Assembly (NCBI GenBank): GCA_002282015.1
Contig: NCIJ01000002.1
Location: 186,001 to 250,000, forward strand
Reading direction: 5' to 3'
DNA from: Sulfuricurvum sp. 17-40-25
GTDB lineage: Bacteria; Campylobacterota; Campylobacteria; Campylobacterales; Sulfurimonadaceae
DNA: 64,000 nt
Within the stretch, counting starts at the first letter, position 1; the number at the start of each line of letters is the position of its first letter. The notes beneath the pieces were generated by a model. It did no database searches. It was not told the origin of the DNA and worked only from the letters and a program-made list of their open reading frames with translations. A program made the position numbers and the translations under genes. Of this stretch, positions 53,861 to 61,904 are shown one piece after another.

Positions 53861-55120
53861 ATGCAAAATCCCACACAACCTTCTTTTGATGTCATCGTCG
53901 TAGGTGGTGGTGCCGCAGGTCTCATCGCAGCCATCACCGCCGCACGTTTGGGCAAAAAAGTACTACTTCTGGAAAAACTCTCCCAAATCGCCGCTAAACT
54001 CAAAGCAACAGGCGGTGGACGGTGCAACATGACCAATACTCTCTCTAATGAAGAATTTATGTCACGCTTCGGGCGCGATGGCCGCTTTATGACCCCTGCT
54101 CTTAAAGCAATGGATCATAAAAATGTCATAACTTTTTTTCGTGAAATCGGGGTAGAGAGCCATGCACCAGATGGATATCGGGTATTTCCAATCACACACA
54201 GTGCCCTCACTATCATTGCAGCACTCACGGATGAGATGAATAAGTTGGGCGTGAATATCATTACCTCAGCACGCGCAAAGACAATCGAACATGATGGCCA
54301 AAGAACCATCGGTGTGTCAACCCAAGAAAACACCTATTATGCCCATAATGTCATTATCGCTACCGGAGGATTAGGCTATCCGCAATTGGGTGCAGAGGGT
54401 GATGGCTATACCATGGCATCTACTATAGGTCATAAGGTCACCGAACTCTATCCCGCTATGATGCCGCTTCACACCAAGGAAAGCTGGGTGGCCAACTGCC
54501 GTGCCGACACCCTTCCTAAAGTCGAGATCAGAATCGATCTTCCTAAAGCTAAAAAAATACGGCTAAAAGGGGACCTGATCTTTACCAATCATGGTATCAG
54601 AGGGCCCGTTGTCCTAGACGCAGCACGTGAAATCAACCCTTTTCTCACCGAGCACAAAGAAGTCCCTCTACTGTGTAATTTCACCAAAGGGCTTAATGAA
54701 AATCAGTTGCTCGATCATATCAAAAATGAGATTCACAAAAATCCAGAGCAATCAATATTAACTCATATTAAAACGCTTCTGCCTGAGGCACTTTCCAGAG
54801 AAATATGTGCTATGGCCCTTGCAGACCCGGATGTAGGGTTCAACAAACTACCCGGTTTGCAACGAGATCAGATCATCAAACTATTGGCATGGACACCTCT
54901 CACGGTTACCGGTCATGACGGATTTAAAATGGCCATGATCACCAGAGGTGGTGTGTCGTTAAAAGAAATACGACCTGAAACTATGGAGAGCAAGCTACTC
55001 AAAGGGCTGTTTTTTTGCGGAGAAGTAATGAACCTCGACGGTCCCTGCGGCGGTTATAATTTACAATGGTCCTTTGCCAGTGGATACACTGCAGGACATT
55101 TAGGAGACATAAACTCATGA
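53861..55120 (+). CDS. HI0933/YhiN-family FAD/NAD(P)-dependent oxidoreductase
   Basis: 419 residues. FAD-binding VIVVGGGAAGLIAAITAARL at the N-terminus, family signature LKATGGGRCNMTN, IIATGGLGYPQLGAEGDGY and the C-terminal GLFFCGEVMNLDGPCGGYNL. BaiN/YhiN proteins are flavoproteins of mostly unknown reaction; BaiN reduces bile-acid intermediates in some gut bacteria but not here by necessity. Probably a leaderless message. Its stop overlaps the deacetylase start (ATGA). Confidence 0.85.
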   Translation: MQNPTQPSFDVIVVGGGAAGLIAAITAARLGKKVLLLEKLSQIAAKLKATGGGRCNMTNTLSNEEFMSRFGRDGRFMTPALKAMDHKNVITFFREIGVESHAPDGYRVFPITHSALTIIAALTDEMNKLGVNIITSARAKTIEHDGQRTIGVSTQENTYYAHNVIIATGGLGYPQLGAEGDGYTMASTIGHKVTELYPAMMPLHTKESWVANCRADTLPKVEIRIDLPKAKKIRLKGDLIFTNHGIRGPVVLDAAREINPFLTEHKEVPLLCNFTKGLNENQLLDHIKNEIHKNPEQSILTHIKTLLPEALSREICAMALADPDVGFNKLPGLQRDQIIKLLAWTPLTVTGHDGFKMAMITRGGVSLKEIRPETMESKLLKGLFFCGEVMNLDGPCGGYNLQWSFASGYTAGHLGDINS

Positions 55121-55956
55121 AAACTATAATACTTATAGGACTGTTTTTTACATCCGTGCTTTTGGGAGCACAGAATAGGACGATTTACGACATTAGAGGA
55201 AACTCTTTTCTACTAGATGCCAACATGACCCTTTTTTTAGGAAACTGGCGTACGGCTACCGTCACTCCTATTCAACATGGCACCTATAAAAACGTCATCG
55301 TAAACGGCGATACGGATGTTAAAAGTGTTACACTGACATTCGATGATGCACCCGATGAAAACAATACCTATAAACTGCTCGATATTCTCAAAGAGCACAA
55401 TGTAAAAGCCGCTTTTTTTATGATTGGTGGGACTATGAAGGATGATAATGTCACCGTTGTAAAACTCACTCATGACATGGGACACCTCGTGTTAAGTCAC
55501 AGCTTTAACCATCCCCGTATGACCGATCTTAGTGCCAGTGATATGAGATTACAGCTTACCCGTACTGCACAGCGTATAGAATCCATTACAGGTAAGTATC
55601 CCGTTCTCTTTCGCCCACCCTACGGCTCAATCAATGCTGAGGTAGTAGATGTGATCAATGAACACGAGATGACGACGGTTCTGTGGTCTTTGGACTCACT
55701 GGATTGGACACTCAAAGACCCCGAAGCCGTCATCCAAAACGTCACTTCCAATGTCCGTAACGGTGATATCATTCTAATGCACCGTAATGCGGTTTCTGTA
55801 GCTGCCCTGCCAAAAATCATCGAGAACTTAAAAGCACAAGGGTATGCTTTTGTCCAACTCGACAATATGATAGGTATTAAACCCTACCGTGAGCCATCTG
55901 TTGTTTCAGATGAATGGGGTTGTTGCTCATGGCTGCAAAGGCTTTTGGGAATGTAG
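55117..55956 (+). CDS. Secreted polysaccharide deacetylase
   Basis: 279 residues from ATG 55117. Signal peptide about 1-18 (LLGA cleavage region). NodB-homology domain: TFDDAPDENN (metal and base aspartates), SHSFNHPRM (metal histidines), RPPYGSIN and ILMHRNAV with the usual order. Probably removes acetyl from peptidoglycan or another glycan. The upstream portion of the frame to 55066 lies inside the flavoprotein gene. The 3' end overlaps the convergent GDPD gene by 80 bases. Confidence 0.85.
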   Translation: MKTIILIGLFFTSVLLGAQNRTIYDIRGNSFLLDANMTLFLGNWRTATVTPIQHGTYKNVIVNGDTDVKSVTLTFDDAPDENNTYKLLDILKEHNVKAAFFMIGGTMKDDNVTVVKLTHDMGHLVLSHSFNHPRMTDLSASDMRLQLTRTAQRIESITGKYPVLFRPPYGSINAEVVDVINEHEMTTVLWSLDSLDWTLKDPEAVIQNVTSNVRNGDIILMHRNAVSVAALPKIIENLKAQGYAFVQLDNMIGIKPYREPSVVSDEWGCCSWLQRLLGM

Positions 55957-56590
55957 CGGGGTCTTGGGCATCCACTGTCCAAAAGATCACCTTGTTTGTT
56001 TCCAAAAGGCTTTGTGTCTTAGGATGATGTAACAGCGTAATATCGATATCAAAAGCGTATACATACCCATAAGCACTCTCAAAATCATTTCGTTCCAATA
56101 CCTCAACATCTTCGATAAGCTTATGCAGCTTTATCATGGGGTTAAGGGCATGAAAATCTTCCAATATCCCATCATCAAAACTCGATACTTCTAACCAATC
56201 AAGCTTATCGGCAATCATAGGCTCGACAATGGCCGCTATCTTATCCCATGTTTTGGGATGATGTTTGATCTCTAAAATCACCCCGATTTGACCATCAATC
56301 CTCTGCAATGCATCCGCCAATGTAGGTAAGTATTCAATACGTAGGGTTGGATCAAAGTACGAACTGATGTCGATATGCCTCAAGACCTCATAGGGCAAGG
56401 CTTCAACCCCCTCACTTCTACCGCACACACGTTTTAAACTGCTGTCATGAAAGATCATAGGAACATTATCGGCACTCAGACGTATGTCCGTTTCAATCAT
56501 CCACGCACCCGCTTTGATCGCTTCATCAAAAGCCAAGAGTGTGTTTTCAGGAAATAAAGCGCTAAAACCTCTGTGGGCGATTATGTGCAT
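55877..56590 (-). CDS. Glycerophosphodiester phosphodiesterase
   Basis: 237 residues. IIAHRGFSALFPENTLLAF, AGAWMIETDIRLS and MIFHDSSLKR carry the catalytic His/Glu/Asp set; VILEIKHHP and a terminal FWTVDAQDP complete the TIM barrel. Releases glycerol 3-phosphate from glycerophosphodiesters. No signal peptide, so cytosolic like UgpQ. ATG at 56590 follows AAGGAG at 5 bases. Divergent from glpD with a 43-base gap. Confidence 0.93.
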   Translation of the reverse strand: MHIIAHRGFSALFPENTLLAFDEAIKAGAWMIETDIRLSADNVPMIFHDSSLKRVCGRSEGVEALPYEVLRHIDISSYFDPTLRIEYLPTLADALQRIDGQIGVILEIKHHPKTWDKIAAIVEPMIADKLDWLEVSSFDDGILEDFHALNPMIKLHKLIEDVEVLERNDFESAYGYVYAFDIDITLLHHPKTQSLLETNKVIFWTVDAQDPATFPKAFAAMSNNPIHLKQQMAHGRV

Positions 56591-56633
56591 AACCACTCCT
56601 TTTTTTTGCTACACTATTATATCGGGAGTTATT

Positions 56634-57752
56634 ATGAAATATGATATTATCATCATCGGTGCAGGTATCAATGGATGCGCTATCGCACGCGAGGCTTCAA
56701 AGCTAGGCAAACGTGTAGCTGTGATCGATAAACAAACCATTGGGTCTGGCGCTTCTTCTCGCTCATCTCGGCTTATCCATGGCGGATTGCGCTACCTCGA
56801 ACACGGTGATTTTGCATTGGTCAAAGAGGCACTGTACGATCGTTCCCGTCTCATAGCCGCCTACCCTGATCTCGTAGTTTTACGTCCATTTACACTGCCT
56901 GTGTATGCAGGTGTTGGACGTCCATGGTGGATTATCAAAGCAGGACTTTATCTATACGATCTATTTTCACGTTTTATCGCACCGCACCATGTCATGAGCA
57001 TGGAGATATTTACCTCATCCTTCCCAGCCTTAAAGACAAAGGGTCTTCGTAAAATCTTCACCTATTACGATGCCAAGACAAATGATCTGCTACTCACCCA
57101 AACCGTAGCCCAAGAAGCGCAAGAACTAGGAACAGTTTTTTTTGAAAATACAACACTGCATGAGATCAAGCATCATGAAAACACCTTTGAACTTTTATGC
57201 GGTGATCGACACCTAGAAACTCCGATACTCATCAATGCTACGGGCCCATGGATCGATGAGATCAATCACCGCTTCAATCTCCCCTCACGTTACAAGATCA
57301 GTAAAATCAGCGGGATTCATATCGTCATAGATGGGCTTCTTACTCCTGAACCTGTTTTTTTACAGACCGATCACCATAGGATCTTTTTCATCATTCCTGA
57401 GAACAAGGCCAATCAAACCGTTATAGGAACAACCGAGCGTCGTGAGACCAGTGAAACCGATGAGGTACACATCAACGAAGAAGACATCAATTATCTCCTC
57501 ACCCATACCAATCATTTTCTAACCACTCCTCTAAAACGTGAAGATGTGATTGATAGCTACATCGGTGTACGTCCTCTCATAGAATCGAAAAAGAGTATGG
57601 TCAAGACATCCAGAGAATATCAGCTCGATCTGCACGATTTTGGACAGACACAACTACTGCATGTTTTCGGTGGAAAGCTCACTACCCACTCGTCACTGGC
57701 CCAAAAAGCCATCAACCTTTTACCGTTATATAAGAACAAAGTAAATATTTAA
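56634..57752 (+). CDS. glpD: Glycerol-3-phosphate dehydrogenase-like FAD oxidoreductase (short GlpD/GlpA form)
   Basis: 372 residues. FAD motif IIIIGAGINGCAIAREASKL, GSGASSRSSRLIHGGLRYLEHG, GATG-like ATGPWIDEI, IGTTERRETSETDEVHI, GVRPL and HVFGGKLTTHSSLAQKA. It lacks the 120-residue C-terminal helical domain of E. coli GlpD, so it is a core-only enzyme. Oxidises glycerol 3-phosphate and passes electrons to quinone or another acceptor. ATG 56634 has GGGAG upstream; the frame extends to 56484 without support. Pairs functionally with the divergent GDPD. Confidence 0.9.
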   Translation: MKYDIIIIGAGINGCAIAREASKLGKRVAVIDKQTIGSGASSRSSRLIHGGLRYLEHGDFALVKEALYDRSRLIAAYPDLVVLRPFTLPVYAGVGRPWWIIKAGLYLYDLFSRFIAPHHVMSMEIFTSSFPALKTKGLRKIFTYYDAKTNDLLLTQTVAQEAQELGTVFFENTTLHEIKHHENTFELLCGDRHLETPILINATGPWIDEINHRFNLPSRYKISKISGIHIVIDGLLTPEPVFLQTDHHRIFFIIPENKANQTVIGTTERRETSETDEVHINEEDINYLLTHTNHFLTTPLKREDVIDSYIGVRPLIESKKSMVKTSREYQLDLHDFGQTQLLHVFGGKLTTHSSLAQKAINLLPLYKNKVNI

Positions 57753-57760
57753 TAGAAAGC

Positions 57761-58027
57761 TTATGCTTCCAGTCGAATCTTTCCAGTCGCATATTGATGC
57801 ACTAACGATGAAATAATAGTTTGGTAAGGTATTCCTGTCTCTTGAGCCTTGTTTTTAATGATCGTTACATCACCTAGACTTAGACGGATCGTAATGTTTT
57901 TTGATTTCGATAAATATTCTTTGGCCGCTTGACGAGCCAATGCAATCTCTTCATCAGCATCTACACTTCGAACGAGCTTATCATTTTCCAGAGCGTTTAA
58001 AATCGCCATTTCTTCAGTATCAAACAT
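57761..58027 (-). CDS. CopG/BrnA-like antitoxin
   Basis: 88 residues. C-terminal ribbon-helix-helix: KNITIRLSLGDVTIIKNKAQ, ETGIPYQTIISSLVHQYATG. The first 35 residues are acidic and probably neutralise the toxin. Overlaps the upstream toxin gene by 8 bases, with toxin first and antitoxin second, the BrnT-BrnA order. ATG start. As RHH proteins of this type bind an operator upstream of the pair, autoregulation is expected. Confidence 0.75.
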   Translation of the reverse strand: MFDTEEMAILNALENDKLVRSVDADEEIALARQAAKEYLSKSKNITIRLSLGDVTIIKNKAQETGIPYQTIISSLVHQYATGKIRLEA

Positions 58028-58295
58028 TTGTGTCTCCTTTATATATCTTTTTTGCTTTTCGGCTTGGAATAATTGTCTTTAAAAATATCCCTTCTTCATT
58101 ACAAATAAAAGGGATCAGATAAACATATTCCAATGCTTCAACAACATAGATCTTTTGTCCACTGTAATTGACTTGATCGGGATGATCGTATACATCTAAG
58201 ACTTTTCCGGCATCTATAGCCGCAATAATCTCTTCAAATCCAATACCTCTACTTTGCTTGAGAAGTTCATTTTTTTCTTTACCATAGGTAATCAA
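58020..58295 (-). CDS. BrnT-like toxin (RelE-related RNase fold)
   Basis: 91 residues. KNELLKQSRGIGFEEIIAAI, VLDVYDHPDQVNYSGQKIYVV, YVYLIPFICNEEGIFLKTII and SRKAKKIYK follow the BrnT pattern of N-terminal helix, central strands and C-terminal R-x-A-x-K-x-Y. BrnT proteins are RNases that stall translation. TTG start at 58295, 6 bases after AAAGG. The C-terminal basic patch SRKAKKIYKG is the likely catalytic or RNA-binding face. Assigned by pattern; a different RelE/DUF4258 family is the alternative. Confidence 0.65.
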   Translation of the reverse strand: MITYGKEKNELLKQSRGIGFEEIIAAIDAGKVLDVYDHPDQVNYSGQKIYVVEALEYVYLIPFICNEEGIFLKTIIPSRKAKKIYKGDTNV

Positions 58296-58315
58296 TAGAA
58301 ACCTTTATAATATAC

Positions 58316-58326
58316 ATACATTGTAT
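58316..58326. promoter_or_regulatory. Possible toxin-antitoxin operator
   Basis: ATACA-T-TGTAT, a 5-bp inverted repeat 20 bases upstream of the toxin start, within AT-rich sequence that also contains TATAAT-like hexamers on the minus strand. A plausible ribbon-helix-helix site; short, so uncertain. Confidence 0.35.
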
Positions 58327-58508
58327 TATATATCGACAAAAGTAAATTTAAGATGAATATTTTATTCATGTACTATTCTTTATTCAATCTAAGCTTATAT
58401 TTATAATGTTGTGAGAGCAACACTACGCTATAATACGCGTAATATTTATCGTTTGCTCTCCAGCTTACCTTACCCTCGTTTTAGAGGTTTACACTCCTAA
58501 GGACTTTC

Positions 58509-59789
58509 ATGTCATCGACTATCAAACGCCAAAACCACCGTATCCACCCTTGTAATGCTGCCCGTAAAACGGAGTTGCTTAATTTTGTAATCTCTCAAAA
58601 CCCTGCCCGATCTATTCTCATCGTAACTACCAATGATACAAAAGCGATTGATGTAACACAAACCAAAGAGATCACTATCGTAAGCGACAGTGATTTAGTA
58701 CAGCCTAGTGAGACGATGTATGACATCGTTATCAGTTATGATCTACCTGACAAAGCAATCATCTACATGACACGCTACGCTCGTGCAAAAGAGTTTGCCA
58801 TTATCTTGTTAGGTTCTGAGGATCAAAAAAATCTGTATGCTATCGAAACACTTTTCGGCCGTACTATCACACAAGAGCCTGTTGCAGGTTTTGAGCCAAA
58901 CTTCGGTATCGCAGTTGAGCAAAAAAACAAAGAAGAGATGGCTGCACAACGTGCACAGCGTGAGGAAGAACGCAATAAACCGCGTTCAGCCAAACGTGAT
59001 TTTAAGCCTCGTCGTGATGATGCGCGACCTGAGTTCAAGCGTGAAGATCGTGGTCCTCGTGACGATAACCGTCCAGCCCGTAAACCGTATGAAGGGAACA
59101 AGGATGATTCGCGAAGCGAGTTCAAACCTCGCCGTGATGATTCACGACCTGATTTTAAACGCGAAGACCGCGGTCCACGAGACGACAATCGTCCGGCTCG
59201 TAAACCGTATGAGGGCAATAAAACTGAGTCAAGAAATCCATGGGATAAGAAACCAAGACCTACAGAGTTTTTGGGCAAAGATGAAAATGGTAAACCGATT
59301 TTTGGTACTAAAACACGTGAACGTAATCACTATATTGATGGCACACCAAGAAGCGATGCGGATAAGTTTGCAAAAACAGCTTACGTGAATAAGCCAAAAT
59401 TCTTTGGTGAACATGATAAAGCTCAAAAAAATGATGAAGGAAAAAAACCTTTCAATCCTGAACGTAAACCGTATGAGGGAAAACAGGCGTTTAACAAAGA
59501 CGATAAACGCCCATTTGAAGATAAGAAGCCTTACGGTGATAAAAAGCCATTTGGGGATAAAAAACCGTACGGAGACAAGAAGCCTTTTGGAGATAAAAAA
59601 CCATATGGTGACAAGAAGCCGTACGGAGATAAAAAACCTTATGGTGAGAAAAAGCCCTATAACAACAAATCAACGAGTAATTACAAACCATCCTTTGACG
59701 CACACAAACCTGCGCATACCGATACAGCGCCCAAGCGAGCACCACGCCGTATCAGCGTAAAATCTCTCAAGCCATCAGAAGATAAATAG
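58509..59789 (+). CDS. Helicase-derived, catalytically dead RhlE-like RecA2 protein with long repetitive charged tail
   Basis: 426 residues. About 1-150 align in order with the second RecA domain of RhlE/DEAD-box helicases: IHPCNAARKTELLNFVI (compare HPVDKRRKRELL), SILIVTT, then DIVISYDLPDKAIIYMTRYARAKEFA, YAIETLFGRTI and a GFEPNFGI strand. The whole first RecA domain (Q, Walker A, DEAD) is absent, motif V is missing and motif VI reads MTRYARA instead of HRIGRTAR. The remaining 275 residues are disordered: two 40-residue RDD/RGP units (DNA 59001-59240) and an array of KKP[YF]G hexapeptides. Ribosome site AAGGACTTTC before the ATG, so it is expressed, not obviously a pseudogene. Likely an RNA-binding, condensate-type protein (inference). 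Confidence 0.7.
   Translation: MSSTIKRQNHRIHPCNAARKTELLNFVISQNPARSILIVTTNDTKAIDVTQTKEITIVSDSDLVQPSETMYDIVISYDLPDKAIIYMTRYARAKEFAIILLGSEDQKNLYAIETLFGRTITQEPVAGFEPNFGIAVEQKNKEEMAAQRAQREEERNKPRSAKRDFKPRRDDARPEFKREDRGPRDDNRPARKPYEGNKDDSRSEFKPRRDDSRPDFKREDRGPRDDNRPARKPYEGNKTESRNPWDKKPRPTEFLGKDENGKPIFGTKTRERNHYIDGTPRSDADKFAKTAYVNKPKFFGEHDKAQKNDEGKKPFNPERKPYEGKQAFNKDDKRPFEDKKPYGDKKPFGDKKPYGDKKPFGDKKPYGDKKPYGDKKPYGEKKPYNNKSTSNYKPSFDAHKPAHTDTAPKRAPRRISVKSLKPSEDK
59001..59240 (+). repeat. Two 120-bp tandem units (40 residues each) in the helicase-derived gene
   Basis: Units 59001-59120 and 59121-59240 encode FKPRRDD-A/S-RP-E/D-FKREDRGPR... with nearly identical protein (about 33 of 40 residues) but many synonymous changes, for example CGTGGTCCTCGT against CGCGGTCCACGA. 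Selection appears to act on the protein repeat. Confidence 0.85.
59502..59660 (+). repeat. Array of 18-bp units encoding [DE]KKP[YF]G
   Basis: About nine degenerate hexapeptide units (DKRPFE, DKKPYG, DKKPFG ... EKKPYN) with varied codons (aaaaagcc, aagaagcc, aaaaaacc). Length variation between strains by slippage is likely. Confidence 0.85.
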
Positions 59790-59896
59790 ATACAGATAAC
59801 GCTTTTATCGCCCCTATATCGAATTCTGATTAATCGATATCAAAAACTATACTCTTTACAGATTTTCGATTAAATTTATAGAGAAGTTCTTTTAGG

Positions 59897-59923
59897 TTAT
59901 TGGAAGATTGAATCTTCCAATAA
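59897..59923. terminator. Inverted repeat downstream of the HPP gene
   Basis: 13-bp perfect arms (TTATTGGAAGATT and AATCTTCCAATAA) with a single central base, 10 bases after the HPP gene end on the minus strand. No T-run follows on either strand, so terminator function is uncertain; it could be an mRNA end stabiliser. Confidence 0.4.
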
Positions 59924-59932
59924 GCAAGTTTA

Positions 59933-60445
59933 TTAAAACCAATACGATGGATAAGTATTTTTTTGATCAAGATTTAGGTACAGTAGAGCTACAACAACTA
60001 AAATTATTGCACCTACTAAGGTTGGAAGTCCTAAAAATGACCAGCTGGCACCTGTGAGAAAAACGATCAACGGATTAGAACCCGCAGGTGGGTGGACAGT
60101 TTTTGTTGCAAGCATTACCGCTATTGCTGTTGCTAGAGCCAAAGCCATACTCCACCATTCAATTCCGACAAAGTGATAAAAGGATAAACCTATCAATGTC
60201 GATAAAAAATGACCCGCAATAACATTCCTGGGTTGTGAAAATGGACTTTTAGGAAATCCAAACAATAAGACACATGAGGCTCCAAATGATCCTAATACAA
60301 GTGGTTTATCTATTGTTTCTGTTAAAAATCCTATAGTTGAGATTGCGATTAATCCGCCAAACCAAGCAAATACTATAGATTTAAATGAAGCTGACGGAGG
60401 AAGAGATGCGCTCTCTCCCAAAAATTTTTTAAAATATGTCTTCAT
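59933..60445 (-). CDS. HPP-family membrane protein
   Basis: 170 residues, about four to five membrane helices (for example FAWFGGLIAISTIGFL and LALATAIAVMLATKTV), with the family signature HPPAGSNPLIVFL near residue 118. Some HPP proteins transport nitrite (NitT); most are unassigned. AAGGATATATAG precedes the ATG. Ten bases downstream of the haem-oxygenase-fold gene and so in the same TetR-controlled unit. Confidence 0.85.
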   Translation of the reverse strand: MKTYFKKFLGESASLPPSASFKSIVFAWFGGLIAISTIGFLTETIDKPLVLGSFGASCVLLFGFPKSPFSQPRNVIAGHFLSTLIGLSFYHFVGIEWWSMALALATAIAVMLATKTVHPPAGSNPLIVFLTGASWSFLGLPTLVGAIILVVVALLYLNLDQKNTYPSYWF

Positions 60446-60455
60446 CTATATATCC

Positions 60456-61217
60456 TTAATATTCTATTGGAACAATGAGTTCACCATTCAAATTGAATTT
60501 CGGTGAGATCGTCATACCAATCCACGAATGTAGCATACTTGCCCACAATTCAATACCTTCTAAAGCTTTAGCAATTAATATTTGTCCTCTGATGGAAGTT
60601 GCTTCATGTACTTCAATATATTCAAGTCCCATAATACTATGATGTTCGTCGGCTTCAACATGAACATCAAAATAATCATGTCCAATACCCAATAAATGCA
60701 TTTTAGGTGATATAGCTTTAAAAAAATCATTTGAACAACGTTCAATCCCACTGTTTAGACCAACCAACCATTTTTCACGATCTTGTTCTATAGCCATTTG
60801 ATAAGCATAATTGACACAAGCATTTGTTTCTCTGGTTGCGATAGTGTTATAAACTTCATCTTTACTATTAATGATTTTATTTTTAAGCATCCAATCCATG
60901 AGCATAGCTGAATGATCTGCTTCTCCATATGCATGCTTTGCATAAAAAGGCATCATAGAGGTTTCACTAAGGGGTGTTAATGCAAGCATTAATCCCATAA
61001 CTTTTGGAAATGTATCAGAGTGATAGTACAACTGACAAACGGCATTTTTAAATTCTTGAGGATCTTGAATATTGTCTAGCCATTTAAAAAATGGCATATT
61101 TTTTACACATTGTGAAGCATTATAGATTGGTTTAACAATCCAATTATGCTTAAGTTCAAGAGCGCTTAATTGCTTTTCATTGATTTCTTCGTAAATTGTA
61201 GTGTTAACATCTGTCAT
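60456..61217 (-). CDS. Haem-oxygenase-like iron-containing redox enzyme (HDO superfamily), function unknown
   Basis: 253 residues, mainly alpha-helical. Candidate metal-ligand motifs YGEADHSAMLMDW and DVHVEADEHHSIMGLEYI, spaced like the His/Glu/Asp ligands of haem-oxygenase-fold diiron oxidases (PqqC/TenA-like). No signal peptide. AAGGATATCAA before the ATG. It is first in a two-gene unit with the HPP protein, behind the CAAAC-N4-GTTTG operator at 61306. The reaction cannot be predicted; a diiron oxidase or oxygenase acting on a small toxic substrate is a reasonable guess. Confidence 0.65.
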   Translation of the reverse strand: MTDVNTTIYEEINEKQLSALELKHNWIVKPIYNASQCVKNMPFFKWLDNIQDPQEFKNAVCQLYYHSDTFPKVMGLMLALTPLSETSMMPFYAKHAYGEADHSAMLMDWMLKNKIINSKDEVYNTIATRETNACVNYAYQMAIEQDREKWLVGLNSGIERCSNDFFKAISPKMHLLGIGHDYFDVHVEADEHHSIMGLEYIEVHEATSIRGQILIAKALEGIELWASMLHSWIGMTISPKFNLNGELIVPIEY

Positions 61218-61302
61218 TTGATATCCTTTTTTTTATTTGGTTTTTGAATACATATCGTGAAGCCGTATTAATGTTTATATTGTTCGCCTCCTGTGGTTAG
61301 TT

Positions 61303-61319
61303 AAACAAACGTTTGTTTG
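61303..61319. promoter_or_regulatory. TetR operator upstream of the HDO-HPP operon
   Basis: AAACAAACGTTTGTTT at 61303-61318 is a perfect 16-bp palindrome; it contains CAAACGTTTGTTTG (61306-61319), which differs at one of 14 bases from the site at 61906-61919. It lies 86 bases upstream of the HDO start and 20 bases after the TetR gene stop. Confidence 0.8.
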
Positions 61320-61338
61320 ATAAAATAAGCAAAAAAAA

Positions 61339-61896
61339 TCAATCAAACTTTGCAATTAATTTTTTGCCGATTCTGAGGTACGAATCAGAGTTATCATAGA
61401 GGTTCATCATCATAATTGCTCCTTGCCATGAAGCAACTACTTCCGAGGCAATTTCTTTTGATAAATGTGAATCAAAATTATTTTTAAGAATTTCAATCAG
61501 GGCATGTTCCCAATTTGTAAAATAAGCAACAATTTCCTCTTTAAACTCAGGAAGATCGTGTGCAGCTTCGAGAGCTAAATTGCCAAGTAAGCACCCTCCA
61601 GCACTTTTTAAAAAATATTCATCGTTTTTTTTAACGAATTGAATCATCTTATCTTTATCACTTAAATGGGTTTGATATGCAATGCTGAAAATATGTTGAT
61701 TAAAATATTCATGAATATATTTAAGAGATTCTAAACCAATTTGTTCTTTGCTTTTAAAATAATGGTACATACTTCCTTTTATAAGTCCACATGCCTCTCC
61801 AATATTTGCCATAGTTGTATTGTGATAACCATGTATTTTAAAAAGAGCAACTGACTCTTTAATGATAGATTCTCTGTCTGTTTTTATAATTGGCAT
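61339..61896 (-). CDS. TetR-family repressor
   Basis: 185 residues from ATG 61896 (the TTG at 61908 falls within an operator). N-terminal helix-turn-helix: SIIKESVALFKIHGYHNTTM, ANIGEACGLIKGSMYHYFKS, KEQIGLESLKYI. Ligand domain of the AcrR/NemA-regulator kind with LLGNLALEAAHDLPEF and two close cysteines near residue 95 (GGCLLG has one). Autoregulation is suggested by an operator over its own leader. Target operon lies immediately downstream on the same strand. Confidence 0.9.
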   Translation of the reverse strand: MPIIKTDRESIIKESVALFKIHGYHNTTMANIGEACGLIKGSMYHYFKSKEQIGLESLKYIHEYFNQHIFSIAYQTHLSDKDKMIQFVKKNDEYFLKSAGGCLLGNLALEAAHDLPEFKEEIVAYFTNWEHALIEILKNNFDSHLSKEIASEVVASWQGAIMMMNLYDNSDSYLRIGKKLIAKFD

Positions 61897-61904
61897 TCTT
61901 TTAT

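Noticed and set aside
56484-56633. Longer GlpD start
   Set aside because: Overlaps the divergent GDPD gene and does not match the FAD-binding N-terminus; ATG 56634 has a ribosome site.
58979-59278. Long minus-strand frame opposite the charged tail (rich in serine and arginine)
   Set aside because: Composition simply mirrors the repeats on the plus strand; no ribosome site or homology pattern.
59897-59923. Standard rho-independent terminator after the HPP gene
   Set aside because: The hairpin is strong but no T-run follows on either strand.
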